Positions 23,685 through 31,616 are shown, counted from the first letter of the stretch. The stretch is 34,513 nt of DNA from Streptomyces diastatochromogenes (GCA_001418405.1 LIQL01000216.1:1-34513); one strand, 5' to 3'. A program made the numbers and translations. The notes: generated from the sequence alone by a model not told the origin.

Positions 23685-23722
23685 CACGGCGAACGCCCCC
23701 TTCGCACCGGGCGTTCGCCGTG
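23685..23722. terminator. 14-bp perfect hairpin upstream of the protease
   Basis: CACGGCGAACGCCC (23685-23698) pairs perfectly with 23709-23722 around a 10-base loop. It has terminator strength, yet no gene ends close by on either strand; it may be an attenuator in the protease leader or mark an unannotated short transcript. Confidence 0.55.
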
Positions 23723-23793
23723 GGCGCGGCCCATCGGGCCATCGACCCCGCACACGCACGTCTCACGTGGCGTGCCTTCCGGATCGAGGAACC

Positions 23794-24510
23794 TTGCGCA
23801 TATCGAAGCTCGTGCCCGCTCTCGCCGCCGCAGCGGTCGCCGTCCTCGCACTCGTCGCCCCCACCGCCGGCGCGGCGCCGGTTCCCCCAGGCACCAAGGG
23901 GCCGCAGCCCATCATCGGTGGGCAATACGCCAACAGCGGCCCCTGGGCCGCGCGGCTGTACTCGAACGGCCAGGAGACCTGTTCGGCCACCATCATCGCC
24001 CCGACGTGGATCCTCACCGCCAAGCACTGCGTCGCCGGCGGCGCCCTGTCGTTCCGCATCGGGAGCTTGGACCAGTACAGCGGCGGCACCACGGCAAACG
24101 GCGTGCAGACCTACACCCACGGAGCAGACCTGGCGCTGGTCCGTCTCGACCGTTCCGTGTCCACGACCTATGCCACCCTCGGACAGCCCGGCTCGGTGCG
24201 CGTCGGGCAGAACGTGCAGGTGTACGGCTGGGGCGCCACCTCCCAGTGCGGTTCGGAGATCAACTGCCAGTCCCAGTACCTCAAGTTCGCCAACGTCACC
24301 GTCAGCGGTGGCTGCACGGACGCCTACGGGGGCTCCGCGATCTGCGCCTCCTGGGGTGACGGCATCACCGCCGGTGGCGACTCCGGCGGACCGATGATGG
24401 CGAACGGCGTGCAGGTCGGCGTCGCCTCCACCAGCGACCGCCAGACGAGCACGGCGTACAGCAACGTGACCGCGTACCGTTCCTGGATCCAGTCGATCGC
24501 GGGGGTCTGA
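23794..24510 (+). CDS. Secreted trypsin-fold serine protease (S1)
   Basis: A 238-residue exported protease. The signal peptide covers about residues 1-27 (hydrophobic core LVPALAAAAVAVLALVAP, cleavage near GAA). A short propeptide follows, then the mature start IIGGQYANSG at about 40. The triad is His78 in LTAKHC, Asp112 in ADLALVRL and Ser197 in GGDSGGP. Four further Cys residues could form disulfides. The position that is Asp189 in trypsin is not acidic, so tryptic specificity should not be assumed. The TTG at 23794 is preceded by GAGGA and gives a compact signal peptide; earlier in-frame starts lie across the hairpin and are unlikely. A terminator follows at 24540. Confidence 0.92.
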   Translation: MRISKLVPALAAAAVAVLALVAPTAGAAPVPPGTKGPQPIIGGQYANSGPWAARLYSNGQETCSATIIAPTWILTAKHCVAGGALSFRIGSLDQYSGGTTANGVQTYTHGADLALVRLDRSVSTTYATLGQPGSVRVGQNVQVYGWGATSQCGSEINCQSQYLKFANVTVSGGCTDAYGGSAICASWGDGITAGGDSGGPMMANGVQVGVASTSDRQTSTAYSNVTAYRSWIQSIAGV

Positions 24511-24539
24511 GCCCGCGCCGCCCGCCCGGCGGGATCCGG

Positions 24540-24566
24540 GGCCCTCGTCGCGACGCGGCGAGGGCC
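24540..24566 (+). terminator. Terminator hairpin after the protease
   Basis: A 12-bp stem with one G-U pair (24540-24551 with 24555-24566) and a 3-base loop lies 30 nt past the protease stop codon. Confidence 0.75.
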
Positions 24567-24781
24567 GTCGCCGTCACCTGGAAACGCCCCTCCCCTGGAT
24601 CGACGGAAAGTCCGGTGCGGGACGCGGGGGCGGGCGTCGGCATGCCTTTCCCGGTGGTCCGACGACGCACGGATTCGGCCAGGTGCAGGCCGTAAGTGCT
24701 GGAGAGCGGCGCGCGCGGCCCCGACGCCTGAACTTTCAACAACTACTTGCCCGCCGTCCGTGTATTGCGCAAGCTCCCTTC

Positions 24782-25777
24782 ATGGAACTGGAGTTGAGAC
24801 ATCTGAGGATCCTCCGCGCGATCGCCGACGCGGGAAGTCTGACCAGAGCGGCGACGGCGCTCGGGCTCGCCCAGCCCGCGCTCAGCGCACAGCTCAGACG
24901 GATCGAGCGCGCCTTCGGCGGCGCGCTCTTCGAACGCGGGCGGTACGGCGTGCGGGCCACGGCGCTCGGGGAACTCGTGCTGGAGCGGACCCGGGTCGTA
25001 CTGCCGGCGGTGAGCGAACTCCAGCGGGAGGCCGCCCGGTTCGCGCTCACCAGGCGGGGGACCGAGCGGCTGCGACTGGGCGCCACGCACGGCCCGCTGC
25101 TGGGCGCACTGGTGGACCGGCTCGCCGACGCCGCCCCGGACACCACGGTGACCACCCACGTCTCGTGGTCCGAGCGCGAGCTGGCCGAACTGCTGGCCGA
25201 CGGGCGCATGGACTTCGCGCTGGCCGGGGCCTGCGGGTCGGCGCCGCCACCCGGCGCCCCTCATCTCGCCTGGCGCAATATCGCCGTCGATCCCGTCTTC
25301 GTCATGCTCGCCGACAGTCATCCGCTCGCCCACCAACGGGAGGTCGACCTGGCCGCCCTGGCCGAGGAGACCTGGGCGTGCGTGCCGGGCGACGGCTGTT
25401 TCGGGGACTGTTTCACCGTGGCCTGCACCCGGGCCGGTTTCAGCCCCCGCCGCATGTACGAGACGGACACCGCCTCCTGCGCGCACCTGGTGCAGGTGGG
25501 GCGCGCGGTGGGCTTGTGCCGGGCCACGTTCCCGCCGACACCCGGCCTGACGACCCGCCCCCTCGCCGGTACGCCGCTGCACTGGCGGCACCTGCTGGGC
25601 TGGCACCCGGCGAACCAGCGGCCGGACGTCGCGGCGACGATGCTGGCGCAGGCGCTGCGGGCACACGCGCGCACGGCGGCGCGCTGCGACACCTACACGG
25701 ACTGGCGGGCCCGGGCGGGCCACGGGATCCGGCCGGCGGCCTGCTGCGCCGTGGCGTTGGAGGAGGACGCCGTCTGA
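24782..25777 (+). CDS. LysR-family transcriptional regulator
   Basis: A 331-residue LysR-type regulator. The winged helix-turn-helix occupies residues 1-60 (LRHLRILRAIADAGSLTRAA, then LGLAQPALSAQLRRIE), and the two-lobed effector domain follows from about 95. The ATG at 24782 is the natural start although no strong ribosome site is present. TTGCGCAA (24765-24772), a perfect 8-bp palindrome just upstream, could be part of an autoregulatory site. No gene is divergent from it, which is unusual for the family, so its target is not obvious; the secreted protease upstream and the dioxygenase downstream are candidates. The C-terminus is Cys-rich (Cys in ARCDTY and AACCAV). Confidence 0.92.
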   Translation: MELELRHLRILRAIADAGSLTRAATALGLAQPALSAQLRRIERAFGGALFERGRYGVRATALGELVLERTRVVLPAVSELQREAARFALTRRGTERLRLGATHGPLLGALVDRLADAAPDTTVTTHVSWSERELAELLADGRMDFALAGACGSAPPPGAPHLAWRNIAVDPVFVMLADSHPLAHQREVDLAALAEETWACVPGDGCFGDCFTVACTRAGFSPRRMYETDTASCAHLVQVGRAVGLCRATFPPTPGLTTRPLAGTPLHWRHLLGWHPANQRPDVAATMLAQALRAHARTAARCDTYTDWRARAGHGIRPAACCAVALEEDAV

Positions 25778-26254
25778 CGTCCGCGGCGAGTCACGGCGCC
25801 GCACCACGCTCCGGTCAGCGGAGCAACCCGTCCACCGGGGCTCGACAAGCCCTTCCCCGGTCGCCCCTGCTCAGTCAAGTCGACCATTTGGCAGGGTTGT
25901 TGAGAATTGCGGGGCAGTTCTGGCGCATGTGAGGCGCCCCGGCGCGAGCGTTGCCTGCCGCACCCCGGCGTGGACCTCGGGCAAGGCGGGAGCCACCGCA
26001 GGCTCATTCCGCTCCATAACGCCGCCCAGGGGGATCGGGCGGTATCTCGCTGAACCACCGCCGCTGCCCCTACCGTCGTCGGTGGTGATCGCGCCCAGGG
26101 CGGCCCTCCGAACGGCATGGCGCGGTCTGCGCGGCGGTGCCCTCGGCGTCGGCCGGCCGTCGTGCTCACGGTCCGCACGTCCGCACACCGCCGGTCACCC
26201 GTCAGGCACGCCCCGACCCTCTTCCTTCCCTACTCAGGAGACCGAGGAATCGCC
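25778..26254 (+). other. 477-bp stretch without a convincing gene
   Basis: Open frames on both strands are low-complexity Arg/Pro/Ala readings without ribosome sites. The AT-richer pocket at about 25870-25925 is the most promoter-like part. It presumably holds the promoter of the dioxygenase gene; no specific box is convincing. Confidence 0.45.
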
Positions 26255-27094
26255 ATGACACCCCCTCCGCACCGCGACACCGGCTCCGGCCGGCCGATCA
26301 GCCGCAAGAGCCTGCTGAAGGCGGCCGTCGCCGCCGGTGCCACGGTCCCGCTGCTGTCGTCGGGCACGATGGCGCTCGCCCGCGACTCCGCCGGCCAGGG
26401 ACGCCCCCTCTCCGTGACGCCCGCCTGCGACGACGGCGACGGCCCCACCCACGACCAGATCGAGGGCCCCTACTTCAAGCCCGACTCGCCGCTGCGGACG
26501 AACCTGGTGGACGCCGGGATGCCAGGCACCCCGCTGACCGTCAGCGGCTACGTCTTCGGCCGGCACTGCGCCCCCCTCTCCGGCGTGCTGCTCGACTTCT
26601 GGCAGGCCGACGACGCCGGCAGCTACGACATGGCCGGCTACACGCTGCGCGGCCACCAGTTCACGGATGCGCGCGGAGCGTTCGCGCTCACCACGATCGT
26701 GCCGGGCCTGTACCCGGGCCGCACGCGGCACCTCCACGTCAAGGCACAGGCCCCCGGAGAGCCCGTGCTGACCAGCCAGTTGTACTTCCCCGGCGAGCCG
26801 CGGAACGCCACCGACGCCCTCTTCGACTCCGCGTTGCTGATGAACGTCCGCGGGGCCGGCAGCGGCAAGGAGGGCACGTTCGACTTCGTGTTGGACGTCG
26901 ACGGGACACCGGGGCCCGGCGACCCCACCGAACCGCCCACCGATCCGCCGAGCGGTGCCTGGACGCCCGGCCGCGCCTACGCCCCGGGCGACCGGGTCAC
27001 CTACCGGGGCGGCACGTACCGCTGTGTGCAGGCCCACACGTCGATGGTGGGTTGGGAGCCGCCCAACGTGTCGGCGCTGTGGCGCCGCGAGTGA
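26255..27094 (+). CDS. Secreted intradiol dioxygenase with C-terminal CBM5/12 module
   Basis: A 279-residue exported non-haem iron enzyme that opens catechol rings between the hydroxyls. The N-terminus has a Tat-like signal (ISRKSLLKAAVAAGA, with Arg-Lys in place of Arg-Arg). The dioxygenase core, about 55-220, has iron ligands Tyr124 (GSYDMAG), Tyr153 (GLYPGR), His159 and His161 (RHLHVK). A Pro/Thr-rich linker (TEPPTDPPSG) leads to a chitin/cellulose-binding module (about 234-279) with the conserved YAPGDRVTYRGGTYRCVQAH and GWEPPNVSALW. This architecture matches SACTE_2871 of Streptomyces sp. SirexAA-E, a secreted catechol dioxygenase linked to plant-biomass aromatics. A similar role on lignocellulose or chitin is the likely reading. 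The ATG at 26255 fits the signal peptide. Confidence 0.93.
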   Translation: MTPPPHRDTGSGRPISRKSLLKAAVAAGATVPLLSSGTMALARDSAGQGRPLSVTPACDDGDGPTHDQIEGPYFKPDSPLRTNLVDAGMPGTPLTVSGYVFGRHCAPLSGVLLDFWQADDAGSYDMAGYTLRGHQFTDARGAFALTTIVPGLYPGRTRHLHVKAQAPGEPVLTSQLYFPGEPRNATDALFDSALLMNVRGAGSGKEGTFDFVLDVDGTPGPGDPTEPPTDPPSGAWTPGRAYAPGDRVTYRGGTYRCVQAHTSMVGWEPPNVSALWRRE

Positions 27095-27170
27095 CCACCG
27101 GTCCCGCGTCGGGCTCCGGCCACCCGGCCGTCAGGCCGTCAGGCCCGCCCGCGCGAGGGGGAGGCAGCGC

Positions 27171-27225
27171 CGCCCGGGCCCGCACTCGGCCAGCCGTTCG
27201 GCCGGTCCGGGTGCGGGCCCGGGCG
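27171..27225. terminator. 15-bp bidirectional terminator
   Basis: CGCCCGGGCCCGCAC (27171-27185) pairs perfectly with 27211-27225. The 25-base loop can form an inner GGCC/GGCC hairpin. It lies between the convergent dioxygenase and lipoprotein genes. Confidence 0.85.
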
Positions 27226-27236
27226 CGGTCCGGGGG

Positions 27237-27968
27237 TCACTCGTGGGCGCTGATGATGCCGCCGGTGCTGAGCACGATGTAGACGCCGTTGGCGTCGAGG
27301 CCGACGTCGTGGCCCTTGGTCTCCAACGTGGCGTCCACCGAACCGTCGTGGCCGATGATCTGCGCGCGGTACCGCAGTTCGCCGATCTTCGTCACCTTGG
27401 CGGTCCAACCACCGGCAAGGTGGAACGTGCCGGGACCCTGCTGCCCCCCACCCATCCAGGAGTGGACCTCGCCACCCATCGTGAGCACCACGAACATGTC
27501 GTTGGCGTCCAGCCCGGCGTCGATCTCCTGCCCCGTCGTCTCGATGGTCGCCAGCACCGAGCCCTTGCTGATGATCTTGGCGCGGTAGCGCTGCTTGCCG
27601 AGGTCGTAGACCTCTGCCTTGCTGCCATCCACCAACTTCACGGTGCGGATCGGGGATGGTGACGTGCCCTTGCCGGCGCGCGAACCGCCCGACTGCGTGC
27701 CCGCAGCGCTCGACTTCGCCTCGCCCGTGCCGCCGCCCTTGGCGTCACCCTTCGCGCCGGAGTCCGCCTGGGAGTCGGCCGGTGCCGCGGCGGAGGAGCC
27801 CGCGCCGTTGGACCCGGCGGTGGCGGCCTGCCCCGCGGCCTTGCCGCCACCGGCGTCCGAACCCGAGCACGCGGTCAAGGACAGGGCAGCGGCGGCGGTC
27901 AGGGCCGCCGCGGCAACGCGCAGGGTACGGCGACGACGGGCGCTACGGACAACAGTCTTGGAATTCAT
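27237..27968 (-). CDS. Lipoprotein with two copies of a ~61-residue domain
   Basis: A 243-residue predicted lipoprotein. A signal peptide with a basic start ends in the lipobox LTAC (Cys34). A Ser/Ala/Gly linker (35-105) follows, then two homologous repeats at about 110-170 and 182-242. Shared positions include K/L-x-x-G at the start, LRYRAQI versus QRYRAKI, G-S-V-x-A-T-x-E-T and GLDAN-x-x-V-V/I-L-x-x-G-G. Each repeat is probably a small beta-sandwich unit. The function is not known. It should sit on the outer face of the membrane. The ATG at 27968 fits the signal peptide. It is divergent from clpP3, with which it shares a 464-bp regulatory gap. Confidence 0.82.
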   Translation of the reverse strand: MNSKTVVRSARRRRTLRVAAAALTAAAALSLTACSGSDAGGGKAAGQAATAGSNGAGSSAAAPADSQADSGAKGDAKGGGTGEAKSSAAGTQSGGSRAGKGTSPSPIRTVKLVDGSKAEVYDLGKQRYRAKIISKGSVLATIETTGQEIDAGLDANDMFVVLTMGGEVHSWMGGGQQGPGTFHLAGGWTAKVTKIGELRYRAQIIGHDGSVDATLETKGHDVGLDANGVYIVLSTGGIISAHE

Positions 27969-28432
27969 TGGGGTCCCCCGGGGGAAGTCGGTGACGAGGT
28001 CTCCTGGCTACGACACCCACTCTGCTCGGGACCACTATCGCGGGACTGCCGCTCCGCTAACACCCGGCTAACCTCGCGCGCTCGCGCAGCAGGTTGCCTG
28101 ACGGTGAGTCATCTCAAGGCAAGGCACCACCGGCGCGAGCAGGAGACCGTCGAGGTCCCTTGCGGGCCCGTGCAGGCCCATGCAGGCCCGTCGGTGGGAG
28201 GGGCCCGTCGGGATGACGCGCTGTCGGTGGCGTCGACGCCTCACAACCGCCGGACGCCGGGCCACCCGAGACCCCACCAGGCTCGTACGTCGCGGCGGCC
28301 TCGGCGTCGAACCCGCCGCCGGCCCCGGCCTCTGCCCGTGGCGAATCTGCTGCGGGCAGAGAAACCGCATCCGGGGGTCTCCCGAGGTCAAGAGTGGAGT
28401 CGACGGCATGCCCGCCTCGACAAGGAGACCCG
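27969..28432. promoter_or_regulatory. Shared regulatory gap upstream of clpP3, with several repeats
   Basis: No gene is visible. Elements are: direct repeats CCGCTAAC (28054) and CGGCTAAC (28065), exactly 11 bp apart; TTGCCT (28094-28099) with AGGCAA (28117-28122), a 6-17-6 inverted repeat followed by a second AGGCA; three GCAGGCCC/GCGGGCCC-type units near 28164-28192; and CTCTGCCCG (28330-28338) with CGGGCAGAG (28353-28361). The TTGCCT/AGGCAA dyad is the best candidate for the activator PopR. The leader between it and the clpP3 start is about 310 nt. Confidence 0.55.
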
Positions 28433-29071
28433 ATGCATCCACTCGCCACGTTGCCGCTGCGCGCGGAGGAGGGCGACACACCGCCCAGCCGCTTCGACGA
28501 CCACCTCGCGGCCCAGCTGCTCGCCCAACGGATCGTGCTCCTCGGCACGCAGGTCGACGACGTGTCGGCCAACCGGGTGTGCGCGCAGCTGCTGCTGCTC
28601 TCGGCGGAGGACCCGCGCACCGACATCAGCCTGTACATCAACAGCCCCGGCGGTTCGGTCACCGCGGGCCTGGCCATCTACGACACGCTGCGGCTCGTCC
28701 CCAACGACGTCTCGACGCTGGCGATGGGGTTCGCCGCCAGCATGGGCCAGTTCCTGCTCGCCGTGGGGACGCCCGGCAAACGGTTCGCGCTGCCGAACGC
28801 ACGGATCATGATGCACCAGCCCTCGGCGGGCATCGGCGGCAGCGCCGCGGACATCGAGATCCAGGCGGAGAACCTCGAATTCACCAAGCAGGCCATCGAA
28901 CGGATCACTGCCGAGCACACCGGTCAGAGCCCGGAGACGATCAGGCGGGACGGCGACCGGGACCGCTGGTTCACGGCCGAACAGGCCAAGGAGTACGGGA
29001 TCGTGGACCGGGTGGTGGAGTCGCTCGCCGACATCCGCCCGGCCGCGTCGCGGCGACGGATGGGGTTGTGA
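28433..29071 (+). CDS. clpP3: ATP-dependent Clp protease subunit ClpP3
   Basis: A 212-residue ClpP-family peptidase that would form heptameric rings and degrade proteins delivered by a Clp ATPase. The triad is complete: Ser103 in GFAASMGQF, His128 in IMMHQPS and Asp173 in [28 protein letters not shown] is the usual oxyanion region. The ATG at 28433 has AAGGAG about 6 nt upstream; a GTG at 28394 would add 13 residues without a ribosome site. It is followed after 1 nt by a second clpP gene and then a convergent popR-like gene. In S. lividans the clpP3 clpP4 operon is silent until ClpP1 activity falls and PopR accumulates. The order here supports the same assignment. Confidence 0.93.
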   Translation: MHPLATLPLRAEEGDTPPSRFDDHLAAQLLAQRIVLLGTQVDDVSANRVCAQLLLLSAEDPRTDISLYINSPGGSVTAGLAIYDTLRLVPNDVSTLAMGFAASMGQFLLAVGTPGKRFALPNARIMMHQPSAGIGGSAADIEIQAENLEFTKQAIERITAEHTGQSPETIRRDGDRDRWFTAEQAKEYGIVDRVVESLADIRPAASRRRMGL

Positions 29072-29072
29072 C

Positions 29073-29675
29073 ATGGGGTCGTACACGGTTCCCTACGTGA
29101 TCGAGCGGACCACACAGGGCGAGCGGTCCTACGACGTCTTCAGCCGACTGCTGAACGAGCGGATCATCTTCCTCGGCACCGAGATCGACGACGGCGTCGC
29201 CAACGTGGTCATCGCGCAACTCCTGCACCTGGAGTCGGCGAACCCGGAGCGGGAGATCTCCATCTACCTCAACTCGCCCGGCGGCTCGTTCACTTCGCTG
29301 ATGGCGATCTACGACACGATGACGTTCGTGCAGTCGCCGATCTCCACGTTCTGCGTCGGCCAGGCGGCGTCGACGGCCGCGGTGCTGCTGGCCGGCGGAG
29401 ATCCCGGACGGCGCTTCGTGCTCCAGCACGCCCGGGTGCTGCTCGGCCAGCCGGCCAGCGGCGGCCGGCAGGGCACGGTCTCCGACCTCAGCCTCGCCGC
29501 CAAGGAGATGGTCCGCATCCGCTCGCAGGTGGAGGAGGTCGTGTCCCGCCACACGCACCACGACGTGGCGACGCTCCGTGCGGACATGGACCGGGACAAG
29601 GTGCTCACCGCCGAAGAGGCCGTCGCCTACGGGCTGGCCGACGAGGTGTTGAGCCGGCGACTCGCGTTCGTCTGA
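29073..29675 (+). CDS. clpP4: ClpP4 subunit with catalytic His replaced by Gly
   Basis: A 200-residue ClpP paralogue starting 1 nt after the clpP3 stop codon, so surely co-translated. Ser100 in VGQAAST and Asp171 in DMDRD are in place. The position of the catalytic His, 25 residues after the Ser (compare His128 in ClpP3), is Gly125 in [10 protein letters not shown], and the usual SMG after the Ala-Ala pair is STA. By itself it should be unable to form a charge-relay triad. It may be a structural ring in a mixed ClpP3-ClpP4 particle, as one inactive ring is in other mixed Clp proteases. Length and fold signatures ([17 protein letters not shown]) are normal and the gene shows no decay. Confidence 0.9.
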   Translation: MGSYTVPYVIERTTQGERSYDVFSRLLNERIIFLGTEIDDGVANVVIAQLLHLESANPEREISIYLNSPGGSFTSLMAIYDTMTFVQSPISTFCVGQAASTAAVLLAGGDPGRRFVLQHARVLLGQPASGGRQGTVSDLSLAAKEMVRIRSQVEEVVSRHTHHDVATLRADMDRDKVLTAEEAVAYGLADEVLSRRLAFV

Positions 29676-29707
29676 CCACGCGCGGCCGTGGCCGGGGCCG
29701 GCGAGCC

Positions 29708-29744
29708 GGCCGGTACGACGGTGGTGCGCCCCGACGTACCGGCC
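29708..29744. terminator. Bidirectional terminator between clpP4 and popR
   Basis: GGCCGGTACG (29708-29717) pairs perfectly with CGTACCGGCC (29735-29744) around a 17-base loop. It lies between two genes that converge. Confidence 0.75.
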
Positions 29745-29754
29745 GTCGGCTCGA

Positions 29755-30186
29755 TCAGGCGGCGAGGCAGAGGCCGTTGTACTGCGCGGTGGGGGACGTA
29801 CGGCCCCGGGCCACCCGGCTCCGGGTGTGGCGGGCCAGGTGGTCCTGGGTGCGCTGGAGCAGGTCGGCGAGGCCGAGCCCCAGTGCCTGGGCGGCGGCCG
29901 CGAGCACCTCGGAGGAGGCTTCCTTGCGGCCGCGCTCCAGTTCCGACAGGTACGGCATCGAGATCCGGGCCGCCTCCGCGACGTCCTTGAGCGTGCGTTC
30001 CTGGGCGAGCCGCTCGCGCCGCAGCACGTCGCCGACGAGGTCGCGCCACAGCGGTTCCCTCGGTGCGGGTGTCCGCGGGGCTTCCGCCGGCCGGTGCGGG
30101 GCACGGTCCACCCCACCGGAAGCGGGCGGCGCGGGCGGCGTGCGCAGGGGAATGACGCGGGCTTCGTTCGGCGCATGAGTGGTCAC
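29755..30186 (-). CDS. popR: PopR-like XRE-family activator of clpP3-clpP4
   Basis: A 143-residue regulator. A Pro-rich N-terminus precedes a Cro/C1-type helix-turn-helix (about 50-105: RRERLAQERTLKDVAEAARI, then MPYLSELERGRKEASSEVL), as in the PopR/ClgR group. The C-terminus ends in CLAA. In S. lividans, PopR activates clpP3 clpP4 and is degraded by the ClpP1-containing protease through its last two alanines, so low ClpP activity stabilises PopR and switches on the backup operon. The visible Ala-Ala end and the location beside clpP3-clpP4 support this identity. The GTG at 30186 has GAGGGG almost touching it and TAGGCT 7 nt upstream, so the message may be leaderless. Confidence 0.88.
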   Translation of the reverse strand: MTTHAPNEARVIPLRTPPAPPASGGVDRAPHRPAEAPRTPAPREPLWRDLVGDVLRRERLAQERTLKDVAEAARISMPYLSELERGRKEASSEVLAAAAQALGLGLADLLQRTQDHLARHTRSRVARGRTSPTAQYNGLCLAA

Positions 30187-30917
30187 CCCCTCAGCCTAGG
30201 GATCCCGGACTCCGGGGGAAGGGACCGGCGTTCTGCCCTGGGTGAAGCCGTCGCCTCGCGAACCCCCGGCGCGGGCGCTGGTGGGCGGCTCGGGGGCGGA
30301 CGAGCGGCCACCGAGCGCACCGCGTCCCGGCCGACCGGATGCCGCGCTATCAACGCCCGGCGGCGAGCGCCCAGATGCCGACGGGCATGTTGACTCCGCA
30401 CGACTTGGACGGGAACTCGTGCCGACTGCCCTGCGCCTCAACGAATGCGACCACCGCGAAAGAGGACCGCTATACGAGAAAGCGACCGCATGCCCGATCC
30501 GTGCGAAAGGCACACGCATGGTGAATCAAATGCATCATGCGCGTGAGGGATCCCCCAGACCGTTTCCTTCGGATTGTCTTGCCGACCGGTTGGCGGTGAT
30601 GGCGAGGGTGATGGCGATCACGACACCACCCGCCTCGCTTCGGAGTCCGATTCGACAACTGAGCCTCAAATCAGCCCCATTGAGCGTCGAGCGACGACAC
30701 ATCGGACCAATGCTCAGATGATTCGAAAGAAGCCCCCTAATGGGGATCGTGCATCCGGCGTCGAACAAGTCTCCCCTAACAGCAGCCTGAAGGAGCATCA
30801 GTGACGCGTTAGCGCGTTGGTAGCGGCGTGGGGGAAGATGAAGTCATCCGATGAACGGGGCAACGGCACTGTTGTGGCCCGGCCTTTGCGCATGCCCGAA
30901 CGAAACGAGGAACAACC
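30187..30917. other. 731-bp gene-free stretch with an AT-richer pocket
   Basis: No convincing gene was found on either strand. Between about 30440 and 30800 GC falls clearly below the surroundings. Structures seen are CACACGCATG/CATGCGCGTG around 30510-30544 (one wobble), CCCC-CTAAT-GGGG near 30735, and the perfect 5-4-5 repeat ACGCG-TTAG-CGCGT (30804-30817), about 100 nt before the next gene. It may contain a promoter or small RNA, but none can be called. Confidence 0.5.
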
Positions 30918-31616
30918 GTGAACCGCACCTACACCGCCCGACTCCGACGCGTGGCGCTCACCGTGGCCGCCGGTGCGGCACTCGCGGTGACCGTCACCGC
31001 CTGCGGCCCGGCCGACGGCAGCGGTTCCGACGACTCCGCCGCCTCCGGCAAGGCCACCAACGCCGCGTCGAGCGACACCGGCAAGGACACTGCCGGCAAG
31101 GACACCTCCGACAAGGCCAGCGGCAGCGAGAACGGCAAGACGGCGAAGGAGGGCGGCTCCTCCGCGGGCACCGGATCGGCGCCGTCGGACGGCAAGAAGG
31201 GCTACGGGCAGACCTGCGGGGCCAACGACCTGACGTTCAGCGCGACTTCCAAGTCCCAGGCGGGCGGCTACATCCTGCTCGCGGCCCGCGCCAAGTCCGG
31301 CATCACCTGCACCATCCCCAGCGGTCTGCCCTCGATCTCCTTCGGTTCCGGCGGCATCGAAGCCCAGCCCGCCGAACAGTCCGTCGGCCCGGCGATCGAG
31401 CTCGGCGGTTCCAAGACCGCCTACGCCGGAATCAACCCCAAGACCACCAAGGACAACAACAGCGTCGAGTTCACCTTCCTCATCGCCGGCATCGGCACCT
31501 CCGACCCCAACCCCGTAGACGTCAACACCGGCCCCCTCAAGATCGACAAGCCGATCGTCACCAACTGGCACACCAGCCCCGACGGCACCGTCCCCGGTGA
31601 CGGCACGGACCAGTGA
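30918..31616 (+). CDS. DUF4232-like secreted lipoprotein
   Basis: A 232-residue predicted lipoprotein with a signal peptide ending in lipobox VTAC (Cys29), a long Ser/Gly/Lys/Asp linker (30-100) and a C-terminal beta-sandwich of DUF4232 type. The latter begins CGANDLTFSATSKSQAGGYI, continues ARAKSGITCTIPSGLPSISF and ends with TGPLKIDKPIVTNW. The two domain cysteines probably form a disulfide. Families of such lipoproteins are abundant in Streptomyces and have no defined function. The start is a GTG at 30918 with GAGGAAC upstream. It stands alone; the convergent MFS gene lies beyond a strong hairpin. Confidence 0.85.
   Translation: MNRTYTARLRRVALTVAAGAALAVTVTACGPADGSGSDDSAASGKATNAASSDTGKDTAGKDTSDKASGSENGKTAKEGGSSAGTGSAPSDGKKGYGQTCGANDLTFSATSKSQAGGYILLAARAKSGITCTIPSGLPSISFGSGGIEAQPAEQSVGPAIELGGSKTAYAGINPKTTKDNNSVEFTFLIAGIGTSDPNPVDVNTGPLKIDKPIVTNWHTSPDGTVPGDGTDQ

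Larger units (their letters stand above)
23234..23793. other. 560-bp gene-free stretch with repeats and palindromes
   Basis: No frame here has recognisable homology. A minus-strand frame (23214-23657) is open but crosses the low-complexity repeat and has no ribosome site. The stretch contains a degenerate CAGCCAGGCAG repeat (23521-23580), a perfect 8-6-8 palindrome (23614-23635) and a 14-bp hairpin (23685-23722), and it drops in GC from about 23610. Confidence 0.55.

Noticed and set aside
25693..26258. Open frames in the gap before the dioxygenase
   Set aside because: Low-complexity Arg/Pro readings typical of non-coding GC-rich DNA; no conserved motif.
30535..30798. Minus-strand frame of 87 codons in the AT-richer gap
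   Set aside because: Codon usage unlike neighbours, no ribosome site and no recognisable sequence.
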